A stretch of DNA of 64,000 nucleotides from Isoetes taiwanensis (taxonomy: Eukaryota > Streptophyta > Lycopodiopsida > Isoetales > Isoetaceae): contig JAJEKV010000008.1 in NCBI GenBank assembly GCA_021234155.1, forward strand, positions 18,265,570-18,329,569. The letters run 5' to 3'. Below are positions 56,400-64,000 of this stretch, in pieces. Each line of letters begins with the position of its first letter. Positions within the stretch are counted from its first letter, which is position 1. A model generated the notes under the pieces. It was not told where the DNA came from, made no database searches, and worked only from the letters and a program-made list of their open reading frames with translations. The translations under genes were made by a program, and so were the position numbers.

Positions 56400-58860
56400 A
56401 TGGGCTTTAATCTTGTGACAAGAACATGAAGCTCAATATGGTCTTGTGAAGACATGTGCTCATAACAGGTCTCATTAGAGAGCTTCATTATGGACATCTT
56501 TATGGTCCAAGATGCTTAGCATGGACTAGGGAATTTTGTGGATTCTTGTAGAGGGCTTTAACATGGTCAAAGTAGAAGAGGGTCGCTTAGGAGCCACCTC
56601 TAATATTGTGTCTGGATTTGAGCGTTAGCAATGGCATCCTCTTCTTCATAACTGCAACCTATTGAAGCTTGATGATGAAGGTGCTTTCACTTGGTTCAAT
56701 GATCAGATTGGTGGGGACCTCTGGGTTGGATAGAGCTTACTAGAATGCAGATCAGTTTTAGCATTTTCCAAATTTTTTTCGATTTACTACAACCCAGTAT
56801 AAGATTCTTGATGGATGCAGACTTCCAAAAAGCTTGCAAGGGCATTTGGATAGCTGCCTTTAACCAATGTCGAGAAATGGCTAGCATAGTGGATGCTTGT
56901 CAAACAATGGAGCCAATAGTCAGAGACATCAAATTGTGCTTTAACGGATACTTTGTATCAGGATCTTCTCCTGTCTTGGCAGGGTCTTCTCCCAGGGGTT
57001 AATGAAAACGTAACATATTGGCATAGGTTCAAGCTTTGGAGTAGGTACAGATCCAAATAAGTAAAGACTAAAGCAAGTTTGCAGTGACTCTGCGATGGAG
57101 ACTATTATTGTATAGGCTTCTTCTTTCATGTAGCTAAGCGGTATCGCATGATGTCAGTCATGTCTTCATTGTGTCTGTTAGATCTCTTTGTATTCTTACA
57201 GCTGACAGATCTCAAGCAACATCTCATAAACTATTTCACGCTTTTTTTTGGAGAGACAGCTGCAATTTCAATAAAAAATGCGAGATGTGATTCTGTCTAG
57301 GATCTTTCCCATCAGTCCTAAAAAGAAACTCTATCAATAGAGATAGCTATAACTGCTACTGATTTGAATTTGGCAGTTTTTGAGCTAAAAAGGGGGAATT
57401 GTCCAGGGTTGGATGGTATACCGATTGAGTTCTTTCAAGAATGTAGAGTCTGATGTATTTGACGCCTTTTTTACTATCATCGATCTACTGCCTATGACAA
57501 AATTTTGAATACAGGTCTCATCTCATTTATCTTGTCAAGGCATTTGTAGAGAGGATGTGAAAAATATTTTGGTTGCGTCCATTTCTATAACTCAATTAGG
57601 ATTTCTTCCGAGAAGATCCATTCTTAAAAATGTGTCTGTTGTGGGCATGTTGGCAAAATCACTATGTTGTGTATCTTAAACTTGATTTTGCGAAGGCATA
57701 TGACGGTGTTAGTTGGCAGTTCATGCGCTTATCTATGCTTAGATTAAAATTCAGACAGCAATTAAGATGCCATGAAGCCACATGTCTCTGTTCGGGCTGT
57801 TGTTCTCTTTTATGATGAGCCATCAAAGGTTTTCCCAATTGGTCGTGATATTCGTCAGGGGTGCCATTTAGCACCATTACTATGGCGGATACACTCAATA
57901 TGCAGATGACACGTTCCACTTTCTGGTCGGTAACTCTGAGAATCTTGAAGCTACAAACTGCAACTGCTCTTAGATACATTCTCAGTGGCTTTTGGTGTCT
58001 TGGTGGGTTGGCAAAAGCGTACGGCCTTATGGGTGTTGGATGCTCTAATTATGACATGCATTCATGATTATCCATGGAAGCTTATTGTTCATGGACATGC
58101 CACCAAGCTACTTGGAAATGCAGAAGTAGCATTGGAAGAAATTATTAAGGGTTTGAAGAAACATCTGTGTTGATGGTCAACTACAAAGTTATCTTTTATT
58201 GGTCGCATTACAATGGCCAAATTAGTTCTTAGCAACATCCATATTTATATGGCTTTCTTGCTTCTAGCTCCATAGATCAAAGTACATGTGCTTATTTCAA
58301 TAGTTCAAAATTTCATATGGGTTGGTGAGGAGGACCCTGTAGTTAAGGTGACCTGGTCTAATTGTATCCTCCACAAGTGGGTAGGTGGTATGGGTCTGAT
58401 GAATTTTTTACTATAGAGTAAGGTCCTCATCTTAAAATTAATTTAAAGGCTCATGAATGGCAAAGATGACTTTCCTGATTTACATCTTCTCAAACAATAT
58501 TATGGCCATTGTACCCCTCTAAGCAAGCCGGCAGTAAAACTAGTTCTTCTTTTCTACGGGGATTATTGACAGCATGGGATGCGATCACACATCTATTTTG
58601 GTTGTGTCCTTCTGTCCATGCTCTACTAGATATTCACAAAGGCAAGCACTTTGTCAGCCCCATATATCATCTCCTCTTAGCTCCACGGCCTCTTCCACTA
58701 TGAAATGGATGGCAATTGCAAACTCCAGAACCCATGCAGGCTCGTAAGTGGCTCTGGCTTTGGGAAAAGTTGTTCCATCCTAAAGTGTCTATATTTTGCT
58801 GATAAGTTTTACATAGATATTTGCATGCAAATGCTTTGCGGCTTCATAAAAATCTTCATA
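56400..58860 (+). mobile_element. L1-like LINE remnant (F): endonuclease end to zf-RVT
   Basis: Across frames it shows the endonuclease end (EGFNMVKVEEGRLGATSN at about 56548, matching GDFN-V---EDR-G-S). RT blocks follow: 'KRGNCPGLDGIPIEFFQEC' at 57388-57445, LKLDFAKAYDGVSWQF at about 57669-57720, IGRDIRQGCHLAPLL at about 57840-57885, and YADD at 57899-57910. Post-RT blocks are ATKLLGNAEVALEEIIKGLK at about 58103 and TTKLSFIGRITMAKLVLSN at about 58180-58240. The last recognisable block is a WLWLWEKLFHPKVSIF segment at 58747-58795. It is the same family as LINE A. Stops, shifts and a deletion between 57445 and 57640 make it inactive. Confidence 0.85.
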
Positions 58861-59480
58861 TCTTTGCAATATCTAGCATAATAACAGGGGGTTAATTTTA
58901 TAATTTTGTACGCTTTTTCACATGGTTTTTCTATGATTTCGTTGTTGTATTCATTTAGGTGTACTAAAGGGTATTTCTAGAGTGCACTCTTTCCAAGCCG
59001 TTGATATTGAATAAGAAATGAAATCTGGTAGTTTAGGGCCTTTCGATTTTCTCTTGAAAAAGAGGCCACATATCTAAAAAAAAAGTTTTGCTTGGCCAAA
59101 TTCTATGGTCGAGCTGCGCATGCTTCATTTTTAGATTCGTTAATGAAAGGGGGCTTTACAGAGCATTCGATTTTGAGGGTTTGCACAAAATGCAAAAAAA
59201 TTCCGATTCTGATGCCACTGCTTTGGCAAATTTGCATCTACCGATGGGGTTCAAATTCTGTTAGAAAGGTGAAGTACTGGTGGCCGTTGAAAATCACCAG
59301 CCACTTTGGTTGGCTATGGCGGCCACTTTGGTTGGATTGCTTTTTCTTGAATGCTTTCATAAGTGGCCTGATATACTGCAAAGCCACCAAAACTAATAAA
59401 CTTATTACAAGGCCTTCTACTTTAGGGTTCATGGACTAAAGGAAATTTAGGTTTAATTTGAGTTGTGAGGAGAACAGAGC
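58860..59480. repeat. Dispersed repeat R, copy 2
   Basis: Shares the anchors 'caatatctagcata' (58869) and 'tttagggttcatggactaaa' with 'atttaggttta' (59423-59455) with the copy at 21000-21480, in the same order. Extra sequence (about 59080-59400) lies between them here. It contains a repeated 'ccactttggttgg' phrase (59299 and 59325). Confidence 0.5.
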
Positions 59481-60071
59481 AGTCATGATTTTCAATGGAG
59501 ACTTTGCCAGATTAAAGCCGTGAAGGGCCATGGAGTTTTGCCAAATTGAATTCGTGGAGGTTTTGCCAGATTGTACAGATCCTTCTGATGCTAGATGGTA
59601 GCATCTGGCTGAAGATGAGTTCTCAACAGACACCACGATTTTGCAGCTGATTTCAGTCTAACAGCAACCTGGAATTTCAACCTGGACCACTCTTTTGGTT
59701 TTCGTGAAATTGTATGCTGGCCCTTTCGATGCACAACTTACTGTGCTTAGCCTTGGAGCCAGTCTCGCCATGGCCCCTGGCCTCTCTGGCTAGCTTTATC
59801 CATCTATCCATTTTCTATTTCAAAGCTCAAGTATTTTAAAATATTGACACTCGTTCCTGTTACAGGTAAGCTTGAAGATTCAATAGCATCCTCAAGGTAT
59901 GTATGTCGTCCTTGTAAGTATTATTGAATGTGGAGACCCTTTACTTCCAGGCCAACGAATACTTTAGAGTGGCATCACTTTCAATGATATGAAATGGCAT
60001 AGACTGCAAAAGCATAGATACCTACCACAGGACCTGGATCTAACTTAGATGCAGATATTGCTATCTTGCAG
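59481..60071. other. Unassigned sequence upstream of the exon at 60072
   Basis: A splice-like unit may exist at 59868-59897 ('gttacag' then a short piece ending before 'gtatgtatg'), which would fit an intron-exon pattern leading to the exon at 60072, but it is too short to support. A phrase, 'ggcc...tttgccag', near 59500-59570 is repeated three times ('tttgcca'). Confidence 0.25.
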
Positions 60072-60669
60072 ATCATCTTATTTTCATGTTTGTGTGATGA
60101 GGAAGGAGAAAAATTAGTATCTGTAGAAGTAGACCCGAAGCTGGATACAGAGTCACTATCAGATTTGCTGCAGCCAGCTGCAGACTTCGCAAACTTAGCA
60201 GTTCATGCAGGATCTTCTATGCAACCTCCGCAGACGTTAAAATATACTTCCTTCCTTCCTTCCTTCCTTCCTTCTATGCAACCTTTTAGGGAGCAAGAAT
60301 TAAGCATTGAGCATGAAGGTTATTGTGACTCAAGAGAAGGATATGCATCAGCTGACACTAGCTCGAAATTGACTGTGGCCACAGATATGAAGGTGCCAAC
60401 AGAAAGAGGAAATGATGCTTTTGAGTTGGCTTCACAATATGAAAGCAGCATCTCAGAGCAGCAAATGCATGTTAATTCTAATAAGATAAATGCCCATCAA
60501 CTTACATGTCTTGAGTTAACTGATGACTTTGGCAGGCCCAAGAAGCTGCAAAAGCAGATGCATGAACATGACTCATCTTTTATCTGTCCAAGCATAGCGG
60601 AAGACATAAACATTTCCACCTTTCAGTCCTGCCAGTTTCCAAGCTCCCGTGATTGTGTTGAAAATGATG
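60072..60669 (+). CDS. Probable internal exon of an unrecognised gene
   Basis: An open frame of about 199 codons is bounded by a good acceptor (ctatcttgcag before 60072) and a donor (gtaaat from 60670). It lacks the shift and stop load seen in the transposon remnants around it. The peptide is acidic and polar, with CLCDEEGEKLVSVEVDPKLD at the start, a LSDLLQPAADFANLAVH segment, and Ser/Glu/Gln-rich sequence to the end. It has no domain I know and is probably disordered. A (cttc)n microsatellite at 60246-60275 lies inside the frame and encodes TSFLPSFLPS. Flanking exons were not found. It could belong to a gene running past the searched region or to a processed remnant. Confidence 0.4.
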
Positions 60670-61585
60670 GTAAATGCATATGAAGAAACTATATATTTTT
60701 TGTACTATATGACTGTCCCTAAGTTGTTTTTTGATGTGGCAGATTCTCATGATTAGATAGCTAATAGTTCCAGGAATCAATAAAATTGGTACTTGTTCTG
60801 GCAAAGTTTTTGCATGAGGTAGGATGGATTTGTCCTGTTTGCATGGCTGCCCATAAGCTTTTGAAGGCATTCAGTTGAAACAGTGTTCATTTGCATATTC
60901 TTTATTGTTTATTATAAGTGTTGCTTATTGCAGAAAGAAAGATTTGCTATTCCATGAGTTACTCTATTCTGGTATGTTGATATCTAAGAAAGGCTTCACG
61001 CCAGTTGAGATAGCTTCAATTTGTAATAGTGAATTCTTATGTGTAAAGTCAATTAGGATACAAACATGGTTATGTTCCTAAGACTTCTGAAGTAGATATA
61101 TTCAACATAAATGCATTATCCACAGTGGTTTTCTGTATCACAGTGTTCTTAGAAACACATTGTTCATATTTCAAATGTTGAAAAGTTTCAAAGTTCAATT
61201 GTATTCAAGGATGTGATGTTGTGTTCTTAGAAAACGATTGTTGACATTTTAAATGTTCAAAAGTTCAAATGTATTCAAGGATGTGATGATTGCAGCTTCT
61301 GCTCAACGTCATGAAGGTGACTTAGATGTCTCAATCTAGTGGCGTAAAGCTAAGCAGAACTACATAAACAAACATCTTAAAAGCATTGATTAGCAGGATT
61401 TTTAGTACCTCCATTAATCGAAGTAGGGTATTCGGAGTCTCAAGCTCAAAATCTAAATTTGGAGTCTATAAATTATGCAATTTAAAATATATGGTCGGCA
61501 ATAAAGTTTATCTATGTTTGCTTCTTTTTGAGGCCCGAAGGGCCCAAAATGTTTTTTAATATAACAACCAACATAACTACTATTA
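60670..61585. other. Unassigned, possibly intron, with a short internal repeat
   Basis: A ~90-bp phrase occurs twice in tandem: 'gtgttcttagaaa(a)c', 'attgtt(c/g)a(t/c)att', 'aaatgtt(g/c)aaaagtt' and 'gtattcaaggatgtgatg' at about 61141-61216 and 61231-61288. No coding block with splice sites is convincing. Confidence 0.4.
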
Positions 61586-61589
61586 ACAT

Positions 61590-61924
61590 TAATTAACACA
61601 AACCATTACATTCAACATGTTTAAATTAAAATCCCCCTAAAACCCCCTTTGGTTTGGGTGCATATTCACACGGGGGGTGACGTAGGGCAGCAAGAGCCCC
61701 TATAATTATGTTTTGCACGTACAAAATCAACACCATATAATATATTACCTCAAATCTTATAGTATTTTACGAATCTTGTTATACAGTATAGCAAATTCTG
61801 TACATATATACCCCACAAATGAGGCACTTTGTGTACGGTGTAGATTAAGGAATAAGAGGTGAATATGCCTATCCAATAGCTCTCATTGCCCGAAGTCACC
61901 CCCCGTGTGAATATGCACCCAAAC
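61590..61924. mobile_element. Foldback / MITE-like element, copy 2, right end cut
   Basis: Homologous to the element at 23975-24350 over its left arm and centre. A perfect 29-bp inverted repeat is present: 61652-61680 and 61896-61924 ('gtttgggtgcatattcacac' plus the next 9 bases, and its complement). The left arm continues outward to about 61590 ('aacacaaaccattacatt'), but the right arm stops at 61924, where repeat Q begins. Thus the outer ~60 bp of the right arm are missing. Confidence 0.85.
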
Positions 61925-62621
61925 AACAACATATCCTATCCCAGCAACATATGATAAGACATGACATATCACCTCCGCATTGAAACAGGGCGTTGGGCTC
62001 GGGAAGCACGAGAGCAAAGGCTTTGCCAGTGTTGCCACCAGGGCGCGATTGAGGATGAATGTCATACCCTCCAGATCTGCCCGACATTTGCCCATATCCG
62101 AGAGAGGTATGTTCGACTACTAGTGCCTGGCCAGCCGTTGCATCAGTTATTGACTACTGCGTCAGTGGGTTTGTTGGGGTCATACCTCCAGGAGGTTATG
62201 GATGCACGGACTCGTTTGTGTCCTACGAGACGGTCTTGAACTGTCCTATGCAATTGTACAGTCTGCCAGCATGCTTATTACTGCTAAGGTTTTTCCCTCG
62301 AAAACCCTTCGGGGCGGGGGTTTTTTAATCCTGTCAGTAATACGCTTGCTGCTCTCTTTTTTGTTTGGGTCCCATAGGCCAGTTGGTCTCCGTGGATGCT
62401 AAAAACCTATTCTATTCTATTCTATTCTATGCTATTCTATTCTAAGTATCCTTGTACACTTGAACATAAAGATCAAGACATGAGGGAGGAGGGAGGGAGA
62501 GGAACACCAACACTCTTTCATTTACTTCTTCCCCATTGATTGCTGCCAATCTCCTTCACACTTTTTTACAAGGAGAGTAAAATACAAGAGAAAGCCTACG
62601 ATACCAAAAGGTAAGAAATAA
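61925..62621. repeat. Repeat Q, copy interrupted by LINE D
   Basis: The left part is 61925-61969 and the right part 62445-62621. Together they match 55610-55845 except for 13 bases missing at the insertion point. Beyond 62621 the copies diverge. Confidence 0.9.
61970..62444 (+). mobile_element. 5'-truncated LINE (D), Cys/His end and 3' UTR
   Basis: Starts inside the Cys/His domain ('LRIETGRWAREAREQRLCQC' at 61973-62032). Reading continues to an IEDECHTLQICPTFAHIRERY segment (about 62050-62110, one residue over the quoted core), then a UTR with 'ccctcgaaaacccttcgggg' that can form a hairpin. It ends in a (tctat)n tail at 62407-62444. It matches copy C (26360-26730). The frame is open to about 62239, so this copy is younger than LINE B. 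The tail is a pentamer repeat, not poly(A). Confidence 0.88.
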
Positions 62622-62807
62622 CAAGGTGCTGCGCACGGAGGGTTGCCCTCCATGGCCCGAGGGTGAAGTGACTTAAATCAAAGTCATGTTTTCAAAATCA
62701 ATCAAAATTGCTACTTCAAAACAATAGAAGACTTGATACCATGACTTTATGAGAACTGGCCTGAAGAAACCTTTGGTGCTCGTCATGGAACAAGGATTGC
62801 AGAAGCA

Positions 62808-62897
62808 TAGAAATGAGAGAACTCCTTGAAGACCTCTAATTGGATTTTTGTCTAGAAATGAGAGAACTCCTTGAAGACCTCTAATTGGATTTTTGTC
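62808..62897. repeat. Perfect 45-bp tandem duplication
   Basis: 'tagaaatgagagaactcctt' and the next 25 bases occur twice without any difference (62808-62852 and 62853-62897). Confidence 0.95.
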
Positions 62898-63426
62898 ACG
62901 GAGAGCTTCAAACATCTGAGGAGTAGGTTTTGTAGAGGAATAAAACATTGATGCATAGCGTAACTCCAAAGCTCGCAAGAAAAAGTAGAGCCTAATGACC
63001 TCAGACTTGAAATGCGAGATCTATACAACACACCCACCAAGAATCGCCATCTCCATAGCTAAATGAAGATCTCTCCCTCTCTTCCTCCCTCCCTCCCCCA
63101 GGAATGATAGCCATATATGAGCATTGATGCAGGGGGTCTGGTGCAATTTCTACGTTTTAAGTTTAGACCAGTGAATGTATGTTGCATTGTGTGGTCTTGA
63201 TGGAGTTATGTAGGTGATGATTATGGGTATTTTGTTTATGCGTGCTTTGTTTTAATGGTTTTGTTGTAGGTAGTTAATGCTTGATTTGAATTCTATGATT
63301 TGGAGTTTGCAGACGATGAATGCATGAAAGTGAGGCCTAGTTAGATTTATTGCGTCACGTGAATGAAGAACCCAAAATGATAGCAAATTCAACAAAAGTC
63401 AAGTCTTTATTTTCAATAAAAGTCAA

Positions 63427-63552
63427 ATGCGATATGTGGTGAAGTCAAGTCAAGTTATAAGGTTTTGTTTATAAAATGCCATATGTGGGATGCGATATGT
63501 AGTGAAGTCAAGTCAAGTTATAAGGTTTTGTTTATGAAATGCCATATGTGGG
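63427..63552. repeat. 63-bp tandem duplication
   Basis: Two units from 'atgcgatatgt(g/a)gtgaag' to 'aaatgccatatgtggg' (63427-63489 and 63490-63552) differ at two or three positions only. Confidence 0.9.
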
Positions 63553-64000
63553 CTTTTTAAACAAACATAAGCCTAATTTGCATTAGCTACGACCCTAGTG
63601 CACAACAAACATTTCCTAGTGTTAACTTCTTGGTTGAGGCTTTTTAAGAATTGCAGCAAAAACAAGCCCTCAAATCACAAGTTGAACATTATACCTTTAA
63701 AACCTATTCTGCAACATCCATGAAAACAACATTATAGACACATGGCAGTACATATGCCAGAGCTTCGCCCATTGAAGATATAAATATATTTTACCATTCA
63801 TATGGGTATTCCACCTGCAAAATAGTATAAGCGGACCAGGACAGTATTCAAGTATTTAATGTAAGTGATTTGGCAATCAAATAGTTCATCCTTGCCAATC
63901 AAAGCTCTCCATTTGACCCTTCAACTGCATGAATATGTGCAGCTTGCAGCCGTCAAACCAAATTTAAAGTCCTGAAACATTATCAAATTCACCTGCTTCA

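Larger units (their letters stand above)
62622..64000. other. Unassigned end of window with local duplications
   Basis: No gene is recognised. A minus-strand frame (62978-62673) is open for 101 codons and contains the 45-bp duplication as an in-frame 15-aa repeat. Its origin is unknown. A C/T-rich tract lies at 63069-63099. Confidence 0.35.

Noticed and set aside
55518-62095. Two minus-strand frames sharing an MSCLIICC start (55745-55518 and 62095-61883) as a small gene family
   Set aside because: The similarity comes only from the shared repeat Q DNA; the frames diverge at once outside it, and one runs through LINE D.

Overview
The window is nuclear DNA of a land plant with a repeat-rich genome. 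Evidence: an intact gene for a plant-type SANT/MYB plus bromodomain protein, exons of a plant extracellular LRR protein with the usual 72-bp exon modules, a decayed PPR fragment of the plant PLS class, a Ty3/gypsy chromovirus, and L1-type LINEs. The species cannot be decided from what is here. Low gene density and many old, indel-riddled elements suggest a large genome (gymnosperm, fern or basal angiosperm are all possible).

Layout. 0.5-2.7 kb: a nested duplication (A, then 2.5 copies of a ~390-bp unit B, then A again). 5.47-6.87 kb: a 5'-truncated, degenerate nuclear 18S rRNA copy that abuts a PPR pseudogene (6.87-7.49 kb). 8.3-10.4 kb: an L1-like LINE remnant that runs into a second LINE and then a gypsy LTR-like fragment. 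12.6-16.6 kb: a nearly full-length decayed LINE (ORF1, endonuclease, RT with YADD, Cys/His tail). 17.2-21.0 kb: two minus-strand gypsy remnants (integrase, chromodomain, LTRs) and a ~320-bp tandem duplication. 24 kb: a foldback/MITE-like element. 25.8-28.9 kb: two LINE 3' ends. 31.66-35.80 kb: the only complete protein gene I can model, five exons coding for 1,017 aa. 39.22-44.82 kb: a 5.6-kb gypsy chromovirus with both LTRs, PBS, PPT and a matching 5-bp target duplication, but most of its integrase is deleted. 44.9-45.45 kb: three tandem 171-bp units. 45.8-46.3 kb: a LINE 3' end. 48.8-49.45 kb: four minus-strand LRR exons. 56.4-58.9 kb: a decayed L1-like LINE. 60.07-60.67 kb: a probable internal exon of an unknown gene. 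61.6-62.6 kb: a second foldback copy joined to a repeat that holds a 5'-truncated LINE. A near-identical copy of that repeat without the LINE lies at 55.6 kb, so this LINE's insertion can be read at base level.

How it works together: there is no operon or pathway. The gene at 31.7-35.8 kb is probably a chromatin-associated regulator. The LRR exons probably belong to a secreted or cell-surface protein. The rest records waves of transposon insertion, truncation and local duplication. Every transposon reading frame seen has stops, frameshifts or deletions, so none looks autonomous. The high indel load, even between the two LTRs of one element, leaves part of the decay open to being assembly error.
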